Assembly: GCF_003217095.1 (NCBI RefSeq)
Contig: NZ_QJSR01000003.1
Location: forward strand, 1 to 64,000
DNA: 64,000 bases
Direction: 5' to 3'
From: Rhizobium sp. PP-CC-3A-592
GTDB taxonomy: Bacteria > Pseudomonadota > Alphaproteobacteria > Rhizobiales > Rhizobiaceae
Shown: positions 42,690-52,147 of the stretch, piece after piece
Layout: every line of letters starts with the position of its first letter
Position numbering within the stretch: position 1 is the first letter of the stretch
Notes under the pieces: generated by a model
Database searches by the model: none
Told to the model about the DNA's origin: nothing
What the model saw: only the letters and a program-made list of their open reading frames with translations
Made by a program: the position numbers and the translations under genes

Positions 42690-44104
42690 CACGACAATCC
42701 GGCGATGGGAAACGGATGCGTATAGCGCTGCTCTTGCTCCAGACGATGCGCAAGCTGCAGGAGCAGCGCTTCGCCGCCCATCGGCGCCATGATCTGGACC
42801 GGCAGCGGTAGGCCATCGGCGTCGCTGCCGAAGGGAAGCGTGAGGGCCGGACATCCCGAGGCATTGGCCAGCGAGGCCAGCGGCGCGAAGGCCGCCATGC
42901 GCCCGAAGTGCAGGTCGAGATCCGCGTGATCGCTCGGGAAGGAACCGATGGGGAGCGGCGGTCCGGAGAGGATCGGGCAGAGCAGAACGTCGATACCATC
43001 GAAGAGACGCCAGAGATCGCGGCTGACGAGAACCATGGCGTTCAGGCTTTTCCAGAGATCGACGGCCGGTAGAGACAGGCCCCGCGCGATGACCGCCTGC
43101 GTCAGCGTTTCCGCGCGCGCGGCATCGAGACCGAAGGTGGTGACGGCTCCAGCGAGGTTCGCGCAAACGATATCGACGAAGGCGCGGCGGCTGGCAGTGC
43201 AGGCCGCATCGATGGCCGAGACGGGCACGGGTACCAGCCGGTGTCCGTCAGCCTCGAGCGCCAGTCCTGCTGCCTCGACGATGGCCATCCGGTCGGAGTC
43301 TGTCGGGTAAAGCGCGCCGGTGTCGGTCAGGATGCCGATGCGAAGCGGAGCGGAGGTCCGTTGAGCGTGGTTCACGGGTGGGAACGGCCCCCGCGCATTC
43401 CCGCTCAGGGCTGAAAAGATCGCAGATGTGTCGCGGACCGAGCGGCAGACGGCAAGTTCCGACGCGATGCCGCCAAGGTGGTTGCCGAAGCTCGGGCCGG
43501 CCGGCATCGCCCCACGGCTGGGCTTGAGGCCGACGAGGCCGCAGCAGGCGGCGGGCACGCGAATGGAGCCGCCCGCATCCGTTGCATGGGCGATGGCGAC
43601 GATGCCGGCGGCAACCGCGGCCGCAGCCCCACCGGAGGACCCGCCGGCCGTACGGCCGGGGTCGAGAGGGTTGCGGCAGGTCGGGCCGACGGCCGGCTCG
43701 CTCGCGAGCGACAGTCCGAATTCCGGGCTGTTGGTCAGCCCGAAGAGGCAGAGGCCGGACGCGCGGAAACGTTCGGCAAGATCGGAATCCGGGCTGTCGG
43801 CGTGCATGCTACCGCGTGCCAGCAGTTTGGAGCCCGCCGCGACCGGAAAGCCCGCAAACGGCCCGCCAAGGTCTTTGGCAAGCGTCGGCACACCGGCGAA
43901 CGGCATGGCGGCACGCTCTGGCGAGCTTGGCGGGAGGGCGTCGATCGCTGCTGCCGCGGCAAAGCCCCTCGCCTCGTCCCGATAGGTGATGGCGCCAAGG
44001 CCTGCGAAGGTCTCGGCAGCAGCGAACGACGCCTGCATGGCCTGCGTGCTGGTGAGGCGGCCGCTGGCGATCGCCTCGGCCAAAGCCGTTGCATCCGTGG
44101 TCAC
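42689..44104 (-). CDS. Amidase (amidase signature family)
   Basis: A 471-residue amidase-signature enzyme with the Ser-cisSer-Lys triad: Lys in VPTLAKDLGGPFAG and the Ser pair in GRTAGGSSGGAAAAVAAG plus GGSIRVPAACCGLVGLKPSR. It hydrolyses an amide to acid and ammonia in the cytoplasm. Being inserted between the substrate-binding protein and the ATPase, it probably acts on the imported compound, which would therefore carry an amide or ureide (inference). Starts 7 bases after the BMP gene stop. Confidence 0.9.
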   Translation of the reverse strand: MTTDATALAEAIASGRLTSTQAMQASFAAAETFAGLGAITYRDEARGFAAAAAIDALPPSSPERAAMPFAGVPTLAKDLGGPFAGFPVAAGSKLLARGSMHADSPDSDLAERFRASGLCLFGLTNSPEFGLSLASEPAVGPTCRNPLDPGRTAGGSSGGAAAAVAAGIVAIAHATDAGGSIRVPAACCGLVGLKPSRGAMPAGPSFGNHLGGIASELAVCRSVRDTSAIFSALSGNARGPFPPVNHAQRTSAPLRIGILTDTGALYPTDSDRMAIVEAAGLALEADGHRLVPVPVSAIDAACTASRRAFVDIVCANLAGAVTTFGLDAARAETLTQAVIARGLSLPAVDLWKSLNAMVLVSRDLWRLFDGIDVLLCPILSGPPLPIGSFPSDHADLDLHFGRMAAFAPLASLANASGCPALTLPFGSDADGLPLPVQIMAPMGGEALLLQLAHRLEQEQRYTHPFPIAGLS

Positions 44105-44111
44105 GCGCAGG

Positions 44112-45098
44112 CTACTTCGGCTCGTCCGCCACTCTCGGAACGTCGAAGGTGCCCGCCTTGATCTCGGCGCGCTTGGCTTCCATCGCGGCCTCGGCGTCCG
44201 CCGGGGCTACGCCCTTGACGAAGACGATATCGCTGCCGCCCTCCTTCATCAGGCCATAGGCCGTGTAGTCGCGACCGGTCGGCTTGCCGCCTGCGACATC
44301 GGCCAGAGCGGCGTTGAGGATCGGCCGGAAGTTCCAGAGTGCGTTTGCAAAGACCGTATCGGGATAACGCGGCGTGTAATCGACCAGCGATCCCACGGAC
44401 TTGATGCCACGCTCCTTGGCGGCGTCGGCCGTGCCGATGCGCTCGCCGAAGAGAATATCCGCGCCGGCATCGATCTGTGCGAGACCGGCTTCGCGCGCCT
44501 TCGGCGGATCGAAGAACGTGCCGATGAAGGTGACGAGGTGCTTCGCATCGGGGTTTACGGCCTTCACGCCAGCCGCAAAAGCGTTGATCAGCATGTTGAC
44601 CTCGGGGATCGGCATCGCCCCGACCGAACCGACGACGTTCGACTTGGTCATCTTGCCGGCAAGCATGCCCGCAAGATAGGCGCCATCGAAGTTCCACGTG
44701 CCGAAGACGCCGAAGTTATCGCCGGCTTCCTTGCCGCTGGAGCCCATGACGAAGGCGGTATCGGGATAGTCGGCCGCAACCTCGCGCGCCTGCTTCTCGA
44801 CCGGGAACGTCTCGCCGATGATCAGCTTCGCCCCCTGCTCCGCATATTCGCGCATGGCGCGCGGATAGTCCGTGCCGGAGACGCCTTCCGAGAAGACATA
44901 TTCGATTATGCCTTCCTTTGCGGCATCCTGCAGCGCCTTGTGCAGCACCGAGTTCCACGCATTTTCGACCGGGGACCCGTGAATGCCGGCCACCATCACC
45001 GGCGTTGCGGCGCGAAGGGAGGGCGCAAACGCGCTTGCGCCCAAGGCCATTCCCGATGCCAGAACGGCACGGCGCGACATCAAGAATTGCTTCGTCAT
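44112..45098 (-). CDS. BMP-family ABC substrate-binding protein
   Basis: A 328-residue periplasmic protein. A twin-Arg signal (SRRAVLASGMALGASAFAPS) precedes the BMP domain (TPVMVAGIHGSPVENAWNSV, VFSEGVSGTDYPRAMREYAE, GERIGTADAAKERGIKSVGS). BMP proteins bind nucleosides, purines or related molecules. First gene of a five-gene operon. A good sigma-70 promoter lies 32-60 bases upstream. Confidence 0.9.
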   Translation of the reverse strand: MTKQFLMSRRAVLASGMALGASAFAPSLRAATPVMVAGIHGSPVENAWNSVLHKALQDAAKEGIIEYVFSEGVSGTDYPRAMREYAEQGAKLIIGETFPVEKQAREVAADYPDTAFVMGSSGKEAGDNFGVFGTWNFDGAYLAGMLAGKMTKSNVVGSVGAMPIPEVNMLINAFAAGVKAVNPDAKHLVTFIGTFFDPPKAREAGLAQIDAGADILFGERIGTADAAKERGIKSVGSLVDYTPRYPDTVFANALWNFRPILNAALADVAGGKPTGRDYTAYGLMKEGGSDIVFVKGVAPADAEAAMEAKRAEIKAGTFDVPRVADEPK

Positions 45099-45129
45099 TC
45101 GGGTTCCCCATTTTTACCGATTGGTTCAA

Positions 45130-45158
45130 TTTCTATGAGCGGCCTAAAAATGTGTCAA
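45130..45158 (-). promoter_or_regulatory. Sigma-70 promoter of the BMP/amidase operon
   Basis: On the minus strand TTGACA (45158-45153), a 17-base spacer and TAGAAA (45135-45130) form a consensus -35 and a 4/6 -10. The start of transcription would be about 20-25 bases before the BMP gene ATG at 45098. Confidence 0.6.
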
Positions 45159-45309
45159 GCGGCTTACGGGGTTATAAAATGAGCAAGAGCGGTCTACCCA
45201 CAGCTCCGTCAAGATCGCAACGGCTTGGATAGACGCGTGCCCGCAACAATCCAGCTCAATGGCGGTGGAAGCGCCGGCATCGCGGGATCATTGCGGAAAC
45301 GTTGACCGT

Positions 45310-45723
45310 CTACGTCATCAGCGGGAAAGCGTCGCGTTTTCCAAAGACCTCCTTTGCTGCAGACAGACCGTTAAGTGCCGACGGAAACCCCGCATAGACC
45401 GCCATCTGCATCATGATTTCCGTAATTTCCTCCCGCGATAGCCCGACATTCAGCCCCGCCTCGATATGAACCTTCAGCTGTGGCGCCGCCGTGCCCATGG
45501 CTGTCAAAGCCGCAATGGTCGCGATCTCCCGGGCACGCAAGTCAAGGCCTGGCCGGCTGTAGATGTCGCCGAACGGGAATTCGAGGAGGTATGTCGCAAA
45601 ATCCGGGGCGATATCCGCCAGTGCGGCGACGACATTTTCCCGGGCCTGCCCGTCGATTTCAGCGAGTGCGCGCCGCCCTCTTTCCAGCCGGCTGACGCCC
45701 GTCATTTGGTGCTCCTGTGTCAT
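45310..45723 (-). CDS. Carboxymuconolactone decarboxylase family protein
   Basis: A 137-residue CMD-family protein (RSRPGLDLRAREIATIAALT in part; HIEAGLNVGLSREEITEIMM; AVYAGFPSALNGLSAAKEVF). It has the His and Glu positions of the decarboxylase subfamily and lacks the CxxC of AhpD. Likely a decarboxylase or related oxidoreductase; substrate unknown. The ATG at 45723 lies inside the end of the MerR gene, a 65-base overlap, so the pair is co-translated. Confidence 0.85.
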   Translation of the reverse strand: MTQEHQMTGVSRLERGRRALAEIDGQARENVVAALADIAPDFATYLLEFPFGDIYSRPGLDLRAREIATIAALTAMGTAAPQLKVHIEAGLNVGLSREEITEIMMQMAVYAGFPSALNGLSAAKEVFGKRDAFPLMT

Positions 45724-46087
45724 TATGGTCTGTCCCTTTCTCTGCCCCGGCATATCCGGAGATCTTGGCATCGAGGACGAGAAGATTGGCCTGGAGATCG
45801 GCGATATGTTCGCCAACACGATTCCGGTGCTGCTCCAGAAGGACACGCCGCTCCGGTTCCGTTGCTGCACCGCGGCTGCGGAGTTCGGCGTAGAGCAGCA
45901 TCTCCCGGATCGGCATGCCCGTCGCCTTCAGCCGGCGCAGAAAGGCGATCCAGGTGAGGATGGCCGCATCGTAATCGCGCTGGCTCGACCCATCGCGATC
46001 GGCATAGGGCAGCAGACCGATACGCTCGTAGTAGCGGATCGTATGTGCCGATAACCCGGACCGTTTTGCAAGCTCACCGATCTTCAT
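45659..46087 (-). CDS. MerR-family transcriptional regulator
   Basis: A 142-residue MerR protein: winged helix KIGELAKRSGLSAHTIRYYE with RIGLLPYADRDGSSQRDYD, followed by a coiled-coil dimerisation helix (VGEHIADLQANLLVLDAKI). There is no Cys-rich metal site, so it belongs to the class that senses small molecules or regulates nearby reductases. Start taken at ATG 46087, the family's standard N-terminus. It probably controls the overlapping CMD gene. Confidence 0.88.
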   Translation of the reverse strand: MKIGELAKRSGLSAHTIRYYERIGLLPYADRDGSSQRDYDAAILTWIAFLRRLKATGMPIREMLLYAELRSRGAATEPERRVLLEQHRNRVGEHIADLQANLLVLDAKISGYAGAEKGTDHNDTGAPNDGRQPAGKRAARTR

Positions 46088-46379
46088 AGGCCCTCTTCTC
46101 TTCCAACGACGCTTCAAAGGCTACGGGTTCGAGTACACTCTCAGTCAAGCGTTCATTTCTCAATCCCTGTCCCTTCGGTCGGCGTTGTGGGCAGGAGGTC
46201 ACTATCGGCGGCAGCGTCGGCTGGATGGGGACACAGAAAGTGAGGCTTCGTAAAGCATACGGGCGGCTTTTCGCGTGAGACGAGCCTCTACGGGTACCCT
46301 CAAATTGGGGTCAGCCTAATTTGTATGCAATCTGTTAGATCATGCGCTTTAGACTACTGCATGAAGGAGACCCGACTTC

Positions 46380-47234
46380 ATGATCGCCTGGGCGAAACGC
46401 ACTATTCTTGTTTTCTGCGCAACGGATGCATTCGCTTCCCGGCGCGATGTCTTCTCCGTCGCCCTACGCTCCGCCCTTGGCGTCGTCTTCGTGGGCGATA
46501 TCCTCAACGTGATCGGCCATCTGGTGCTGAACGCGTTCGGGCTGCTGCCCTACCCGCTGGTGCCGGCGGCAACGGTCGGCGTGCTCATCACGACGCTGCT
46601 CGGCACGCCGCTGATCTTCACCATCCTGTATATTATCGGGCTTGCGATCCACGATCTGTCGATCTCGCGGGCACGCTTCGAGGCGTTGAGCCGCACCGAC
46701 CAGCTATCGGGCCTTCTCAATCGTCGTGCCTTTCTCGCAGCCTATGCCGAACACAAGGGCGAAGCCTCCCTCGTCGTTTTCGACATCGACCGTTTCAAGG
46801 CACTGAACGACAGTTTCGGCCATGAGGCAGGCGACCGCGCCATCGTCTCTGTCGCCTCCGTCCTCAATGACAATTTCCAGCCGCCGCATGTTCTTGCGCG
46901 CATCGGCGGCGAGGAGTTTGCGGTTCTCATCGTCGGCATGGAAGCGGCAGAGCGGATGGTGCTTGCCGGCGAGGCCGTGGTGCGTATTTCGCGCAACCCC
47001 ATCAACCTCGGTGGCGTCAAAACCGCGGTGACCGTCTCCGCCGGTGTCGCCGAGTTTGCCCATTACACAGGGTTTGCGCAGCTATTTGCCGCCGCGGACA
47101 AGGCTCTCTACATCGCCAAGGCCTCGGGCCGAAACCTCATTCTGCACGCGGACGACATTCCGGAGCAGCTTCGCAACGACAGCAATCATGCCCATGTGCT
47201 GCCGCCGGCCTTGCAGGCTGGGGTCGCGACATAG
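46380..47234 (+). CDS. Diguanylate cyclase (GGDEF), membrane-anchored
   Basis: A 284-residue protein. Two hydrophobic helices (residues about 28-50 and 60-95) are followed by a GGDEF domain: SRTDQLSGLLNRRAFLAAYA, LVVFDIDRFKALNDSFGHEA and the active loop RIGGEEFAVLI. The metal-binding Asp and GGEEF are intact and I see no RxxD inhibitory site before the loop. It should make c-di-GMP. AAGGAGA lies 10 bases before the ATG. Single gene. Confidence 0.9.
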   Translation: MIAWAKRTILVFCATDAFASRRDVFSVALRSALGVVFVGDILNVIGHLVLNAFGLLPYPLVPAATVGVLITTLLGTPLIFTILYIIGLAIHDLSISRARFEALSRTDQLSGLLNRRAFLAAYAEHKGEASLVVFDIDRFKALNDSFGHEAGDRAIVSVASVLNDNFQPPHVLARIGGEEFAVLIVGMEAAERMVLAGEAVVRISRNPINLGGVKTAVTVSAGVAEFAHYTGFAQLFAAADKALYIAKASGRNLILHADDIPEQLRNDSNHAHVLPPALQAGVAT

Positions 47235-47255
47235 CTCGATGTCAGCCATCCGGCA

Positions 47256-48785
47256 TCACATCGTCGCCCCGATCTGCCAGGGAACGAACTCGTTCGCACC
47301 ATAGCCGAGCTCCTCCGACTTGGAGCGCTCGCCGGAGGCGACGCGCAGCACGGTCTGGAAGATCTCCCGGCCCTTGTCCTCGATGCTCACGCCTTCGAGG
47401 ACGTCGCCGCAATTGATGTCCATGTCCTCTTCCATGCGGCGATAGAGATCGGAATTGGTGGCGAGCTTGATCGATGGCGTCGGCTTGCAGCCATAGGCCG
47501 AGCCACGGCCTGTGGTAAACGCGATCACATTGGCGCCGCCGGCCACCTGCCCGGTTGCGGCAACCGGATCGTAGCCGGGCGTGTCCATGTAGACGAAGCC
47601 CTTGCGGTCGATGCGCTCGGCATAGGCATAGACCCCGCGCAGGGTCGATGTGCCGCCCTTGGCGACAGCGCCGAGCGATTTTTCGAGGATCGTCGTCAGT
47701 CCGCCGGCCTTGTTGCCAGGCGACGGATTGTTGTTCAGCTCGCCGCCGGCGCGTGCAGCATAGTCGGTCCACCAGTCGATCAGATCGACGATCTTCTGCC
47801 CGACCGCCTCGCTCTCGGCGCGGCGGGTCAGCAGGTGTTCAGCCCCGAAAATCTCGGGCGTTTCCGATAGGATAGCCGTTCCGCCCTGCCGCACGAGCTG
47901 GTCCACCGCCGCGCCGAGCGCAGGATTGGCCGTAAGCCCGGAATAGCCGTCGGAACCGCCGCATTGCAGGGCCAGTGTGATTTCGGAAGCGGCAACCGTT
48001 TCGCGGCGCGCCTTTGCGGCCATCGGCAGGAGATCGCGGATGCGTTCGACGCCGGCCTCGATCGAGCGGCGCGTCCCCCCGGTCTCCTGGATCGTCAGGC
48101 TCTGGAAATGATCGCCCTCGACGATGCCATATTGCTGTTTCAGGCGCGGGATCTGGAAAACCTCGCAGCCGAGACCGACGAGAACCACGGCGGCAAGGTT
48201 GGGATGGGTCGCATAACCCCATTGGGTTCGCGCCAGAATATCGTAACCCTCGCCTTTCGACGCCATGCCGCAGCCCGTGCCGTGGGTGAACGGAATGACG
48301 CCGTCGATATCGGGATAATCCTTGAGAATCCCGGACCGCTCGACCGCCTCGGCAATGAAGCCGGCGACGGTGGCGGAACAGTTCACCGAGGACAGGATGC
48401 CGATATAGTTGCGCGTGCCGACACGCCCGTCCGGGCGCCTGAATCCTTGAAACGTTTCCGGCACCTCGCCCGCCAGAAGGCCGCTGTCGGGTCGCGCTTC
48501 CGTGGCGAAGGCGTAGTCGCGGGAAAAATCGTGGATCGCGACATTGTGCTCGTGCACCCAGTCTCCCGGCGCGATCGGAACGGACGCAAAGCCGATGATC
48601 TGGCCGAACTTGCGGATCGGCTCGCCCTCGGCAATCGGCACGAGCGCGATCTTGTGCCCCTTGCCCACCGCACTGCGCGCCGCCACGCCGTTCTGCAGAA
48701 TGTCACCGTTCGAAACGCGGTCGATGGCGATGACCACGTTGTCGGCATCGTTGAGGCGCAGAATGCGGGGCGTCGCCATGGTCAT
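47256..48785 (-). CDS. uxaA: UxaA-family altronate dehydratase
   Basis: A 509-residue dehydratase: N-terminal SAF domain (DADNVVIAIDRVSNGDILQN), then the large UxaA domain (GRVGTRNYIGILSSVNCSAT, PFTHGTGCGMASKGEGYDIL, NPSPGNKAGGLTTILEKSLG). It dehydrates altronate (or galactarate-like acids) to 2-keto-3-deoxygluconate using Fe2+. Its ATG overlaps the dehydrogenase stop (ATGA at 48782-48785). Last gene of the sugar-acid operon. Confidence 0.88.
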   Translation of the reverse strand: MTMATPRILRLNDADNVVIAIDRVSNGDILQNGVAARSAVGKGHKIALVPIAEGEPIRKFGQIIGFASVPIAPGDWVHEHNVAIHDFSRDYAFATEARPDSGLLAGEVPETFQGFRRPDGRVGTRNYIGILSSVNCSATVAGFIAEAVERSGILKDYPDIDGVIPFTHGTGCGMASKGEGYDILARTQWGYATHPNLAAVVLVGLGCEVFQIPRLKQQYGIVEGDHFQSLTIQETGGTRRSIEAGVERIRDLLPMAAKARRETVAASEITLALQCGGSDGYSGLTANPALGAAVDQLVRQGGTAILSETPEIFGAEHLLTRRAESEAVGQKIVDLIDWWTDYAARAGGELNNNPSPGNKAGGLTTILEKSLGAVAKGGTSTLRGVYAYAERIDRKGFVYMDTPGYDPVAATGQVAGGANVIAFTTGRGSAYGCKPTPSIKLATNSDLYRRMEEDMDINCGDVLEGVSIEDKGREIFQTVLRVASGERSKSEELGYGANEFVPWQIGATM

Positions 48786-49792
48786 ATCTCCAGAATGGCT
48801 TTGATGGTACCAGCTTCCGGGCGCAGCCACTGCGGGAAAAGTTCAGGGCCATCCTCAAGCGCGCCGCGATGCGTGATGAGCGCATCGACGGGCACCCTGC
48901 CGGCGGCCATCTGGCGGACCACTTCGGCAAAATCGTCGGCCTGGGCGTTGCGGCTGCCAAACAGTGTGGCCTCGCGTTTGTGAAACTCCGGGTCGGAGAA
49001 GGTGATATCGGTGCGCACGACGCTGACCAGCACGTAGCGCCCGGCATGGGCGATGAAACCGAAGCCGCGCTGCATGGCTCCGGCATTACCTGTCGCGTCG
49101 ATGACGACGTCGAAGAAGTCTCCGCCGGTCATGCGCGACGCCTCGGCTTCGGCTGACGCATCCGCCATGATCATCGCATCGGCGCCCAGCCGGTCGAGCG
49201 TGAAGCCCAGACGATCCTCACGGACATCCATGACCGTGACATGCGCGCCGCGCGCCTTGGCGAAGATGATCGCCGACATGCCGATGGGGCCGGAGCCGAC
49301 GACAAGAACGCGGTCTTCAGCCGAAACGCTACCGCGCTTCACGCCATGTGCCCCGATGGCCAGGAATTCGATGGTCGCTGCGGCATCGAGCGAGGCGCCG
49401 CCGGCCGACACGACGTTGCCTTCCGGCACGCAGAGATATTCCGCCATGCCGCCATCGCGGTGCACGCCGAGCACGGCGATGCTCTGGCAGGCATTCGACA
49501 CGCCCTTTCGGCAGGCGTGGCAGGTGCCGCAGGAGAGGTAGGGCACGATATAGACCGCCTCGCCTGTTTTCAGTGCGCTGCCTTGAGGCGCGCTCTCGAC
49601 CGTGCCGGACAGTTCATGCCCCATGACCCGGGGATAGTCGAGGAACGGGTGCTTGCCCTGGAAGATGTGGTAGTCCGTGCCGCAGATGCCGACGCGGCGG
49701 ATGCGGACCAGAACCTCGCCCGGGGCCGGCACGGGAACGGGGCGGTCGATGACCGAAAGACGGCCGGGCTCGTTGCAGATCAGGGCTCTCAT
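48782..49792 (-). CDS. Zinc-dependent sugar-acid dehydrogenase, LgoD-like
   Basis: A 336-residue medium-chain dehydrogenase. Catalytic zinc site in GICGTDYHIF and GHELSGTVES; structural zinc Cys cluster in CGTCHACRKGVSNAC; cofactor site VLVVGSGPIGMSAI. Neighbours encode tagaturonate reductase and altronate dehydratase, so L-galactonate 5-dehydrogenase (E. coli LgoD/YjjN) is the best functional guess; other polyol dehydrogenases remain possible. Start at ATG 49792, matching the family N-terminus. Confidence 0.8.
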   Translation of the reverse strand: MRALICNEPGRLSVIDRPVPVPAPGEVLVRIRRVGICGTDYHIFQGKHPFLDYPRVMGHELSGTVESAPQGSALKTGEAVYIVPYLSCGTCHACRKGVSNACQSIAVLGVHRDGGMAEYLCVPEGNVVSAGGASLDAAATIEFLAIGAHGVKRGSVSAEDRVLVVGSGPIGMSAIIFAKARGAHVTVMDVREDRLGFTLDRLGADAMIMADASAEAEASRMTGGDFFDVVIDATGNAGAMQRGFGFIAHAGRYVLVSVVRTDITFSDPEFHKREATLFGSRNAQADDFAEVVRQMAAGRVPVDALITHRGALEDGPELFPQWLRPEAGTIKAILEI

Positions 49793-49879
49793 AGCATCAC
49801 CTTCGCAGATCGTTCGCAGTCTCGTCATGGTGCGGAAGCCGGGCGACCGGCTTCCGCAATATCGCCGTCAGCGGCGCGA

Positions 49880-50692
49880 TCAGGTCTTGGGCAGGGTCGC
49901 CGGCAGCGGCACGCCCGTGTAGCGGTTGTAGATCTCGCTGAGCTTCCCGTTCTTCAGGTTTTCGGCGATGACCTCGTTCAGCTTGGCTTTCAGCGCGTCA
50001 TCACCCTTGCGCAGCCCGATCGCGTAGGGGTTGGTCTTCAGCACGATCTTGAGCGTCAGCGGATCGGCCGTGCGGCGCTGGTTGACCGCCGACATGATCT
50101 GCGGCGAGGATGCCATGACGTCCACCTGACCGGAAACCAGAGCCGTGACGAGCGTCGCATCGTCATCGTAGCGCGTCAGCTGCGCGCCCGGCAGCTTGGC
50201 CGTCGCTTCGAGATCGTTCGTCGAGCCGCGCGTCGTGCCAACCTGCACGCCGTTCAGATCTCCCGGCTTGGTCACGTTTGCACCAGCCGAACCGGCCGCA
50301 ACCACGATCTGGATCACACCATAGGCATCGGTGAAGTCGATCACCTTCTTGCGCTCGGCATTAACGCTGAACGAGGCCATGACGATGTCGGCCTGGCCGG
50401 TCAGGAGGGCGGGAACGCGGTTCGGGCCGGTGACCTGCACCAGTTCCAGTTCCACGCCGAGCGCTTCGGCAACCAGACGGGCACTCTCGATGTCCGAACC
50501 CGTGGGCTGCATCTGCGCGTCCGTCATGCCAAAGGGTGGCGAGCCCAGATCGACGGCAATGCGGATCTTGCCGCGCTGCTGGATGTCGGCCAGCGTATCG
50601 GCCATGGCGTTCGAGCCGCCGAGCACGGGCAGGCCGATGACGAGGGCGAAGGCCGCCGCGGAGATGGTGGAAAGCAGGTTACGTCTGTTCAT
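49880..50692 (-). CDS. ABC transporter substrate-binding protein, polar-amino-acid type
   Basis: A 270-residue periplasmic protein. Sec signal (STISAAAFALVIGLPVLGGS) and SBP family-3 domain (GKIRIAVDLGSPPFGMTDAQ, VPALLTGQADIVMASFSVNA, AYGVIQIVVAAGSAGANVTK). The family mainly binds amino acids and opines, but here the operon encodes sugar-acid enzymes, so an acidic sugar is the likely ligand (inference). It lies 70 bases after the ATPase gene. Confidence 0.88.
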   Translation of the reverse strand: MNRRNLLSTISAAAFALVIGLPVLGGSNAMADTLADIQQRGKIRIAVDLGSPPFGMTDAQMQPTGSDIESARLVAEALGVELELVQVTGPNRVPALLTGQADIVMASFSVNAERKKVIDFTDAYGVIQIVVAAGSAGANVTKPGDLNGVQVGTTRGSTNDLEATAKLPGAQLTRYDDDATLVTALVSGQVDVMASSPQIMSAVNQRRTADPLTLKIVLKTNPYAIGLRKGDDALKAKLNEVIAENLKNGKLSEIYNRYTGVPLPATLPKT

Positions 50693-50762
50693 GGTCGTTC
50701 CTCCCGGTTGAATGACTGTAAAGCGTTTGCTGGGCCCCTTGCTTTGACGCAAGTCGTTCGCT

Positions 50763-51491
50763 TTAGAGGCCGCTGCCGACGAAGTTCGCCAGTTCCGGCG
50801 TCTTCGGGGCGTCGAGCATGGACCCGGGTCCGGTCTCCCAGACTTGGCCCTTGTGCATGTAGATGACCTGGCTTGCGACCTTGCGGGCGAACGCCATTTC
50901 ATGGGTGACGAGGATCATGGTCATGCCGCCGCGTGCCAGATCCTCCATGACCTTCAGAACCTCGCCCGTCAGCTGCGGATCAAGGGCCGAGGTGACCTCG
51001 TCGAACAGCATCAGCTTCGGCTGCATGGCCAGCGACCGTGCGATCGCCACGCGCTGCTGCTGTCCGCCGGAAAGCTGCTCGGGATATTGCTGTGCTTTTT
51101 CCGACAGCCCGACCTGTGCCAGCACATCCCGCGCAAGGTCGCGCGCTTCGCTCTTGCCGATCGATTTTACGCAGGTCGGCGCAAGCATGATGTTCTGCTC
51201 CACCGTCAGGTGAGGGAAGAGATTGTAGCTTTGGAACACGATGCCGACATCTTGGCGAAGCGCGCGGCGGTCGAGTTTCGGGTCGCCGACGGCGTGCCCG
51301 CAGACCTCGATCGTGCCGTCCTGAATGGTCTCCAGCGCATTGATGCAACGAAGCGCCGTGGACTTGCCTGAGCCGGACTGGCCGATGACCGCTGCGACGC
51401 CGCCGCGCTCGACCTCGAAGGATACGCCTTCCAGAACCTTGAGAGCCCCGAAATACTTATGAACGTTGCTGAGCTTAACGACCGGCGACAT
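50763..51491 (-). CDS. ABC transporter ATPase, polar-amino-acid type
   Basis: A 242-residue ATPase: Walker A GQSGSGKSTALRCIN, Q-loop FQSYNLFPHLTVEQN, signature LSGGQQQRVAIARSL, Walker B LMLFDEVTSALDP (Val in place of the usual Pro, as in some family members) and H-loop VTHEMAFARKV. Start at ATG 51491; it overlaps the upstream permease by 17 bases. Confidence 0.9.
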   Translation of the reverse strand: MSPVVKLSNVHKYFGALKVLEGVSFEVERGGVAAVIGQSGSGKSTALRCINALETIQDGTIEVCGHAVGDPKLDRRALRQDVGIVFQSYNLFPHLTVEQNIMLAPTCVKSIGKSEARDLARDVLAQVGLSEKAQQYPEQLSGGQQQRVAIARSLAMQPKLMLFDEVTSALDPQLTGEVLKVMEDLARGGMTMILVTHEMAFARKVASQVIYMHKGQVWETGPGSMLDAPKTPELANFVGSGL

Positions 51492-52134
51492 TGAGCTTCC
51501 TTTCAAGCTTCCGGCTCCACATGGACAACGGGAAGCAGATCGCAAAGTAGAACGCTGCCACCACCATGAAGACGGTGAAAGGTTCGAAGATGGAATTGTT
51601 GATGAGCTTGCCGGCCTGGGCGAGCTCGATGAAGCCGATGACCGAGGCGAGCGACGTGTTCTTCACGATCTGCACGAGGAAGCCGACCGTTGGTGGCGTC
51701 GCGATGCGCAGCGCCTGCGGCAGGATGACCCGGGTCATGCGCTGCCAGCGTGTCAGCGCCAGACATTCGGCAGCCTCCCACTGGGTCTTCGGCACCGCCT
51801 CGATGCAGCCGCGCCAGATTTCGGCGAGGAAGCCGGAGGCGTAGATGGTCAGGCCCGCACCCGCCGCGAGGATGGCGGGAAAGCCGGGGCCGGCAAAGAT
51901 GGCGATGCCGTAATAGATGAGAAACAGGAGGATCAGCAGGGGCGTGCCCTGCACGATCTGGATGTAGGTGCTGGCCGCCCGCCGCAGAAGTTTCGACGGT
52001 CCGATGCGGGCGAGCATGACGCCGAAGCCGAGCAGACCGCCGCCGACGAAGGCGATGGCCGACAGGCCGAGGGTCCAGAGAGCGGCCCATGCCAGGAATT
52101 CGACGTGGAGCAGGCTGAATGTGGGGGTCGTCAT
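51475..52134 (-). CDS. ABC transporter permease B, polar-amino-acid type
   Basis: A 219-residue His/Glu/Gln-type permease with five helices (WAALWTLGLSAIAFVGGGLL) and the coupling EAA loop EAAECLALTRWQRMTRVILP. The IQIVQGTPLLILLFLIYYG segment is the family signature. Start at ATG 52134; an in-frame upstream start would run into the previous gene. Confidence 0.9.
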   Translation of the reverse strand: MTTPTFSLLHVEFLAWAALWTLGLSAIAFVGGGLLGFGVMLARIGPSKLLRRAASTYIQIVQGTPLLILLFLIYYGIAIFAGPGFPAILAAGAGLTIYASGFLAEIWRGCIEAVPKTQWEAAECLALTRWQRMTRVILPQALRIATPPTVGFLVQIVKNTSLASVIGFIELAQAGKLINNSIFEPFTVFMVVAAFYFAICFPLSMWSRKLERKLNVAGR

Positions 52135-52147
52135 CACAGGGGCCGCC

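Noticed and set aside
41169-43166. 665-residue ATPase with a long N-terminal extension
   Set aside because: The extension is out of frame within the amidase gene; the ATPase starts at 42689.
49241-50866. 541-codon plus-strand open frame opposite the sugar-acid operon
   Set aside because: It crosses several real minus-strand genes and has no domain; such long shadows are expected at this GC content.
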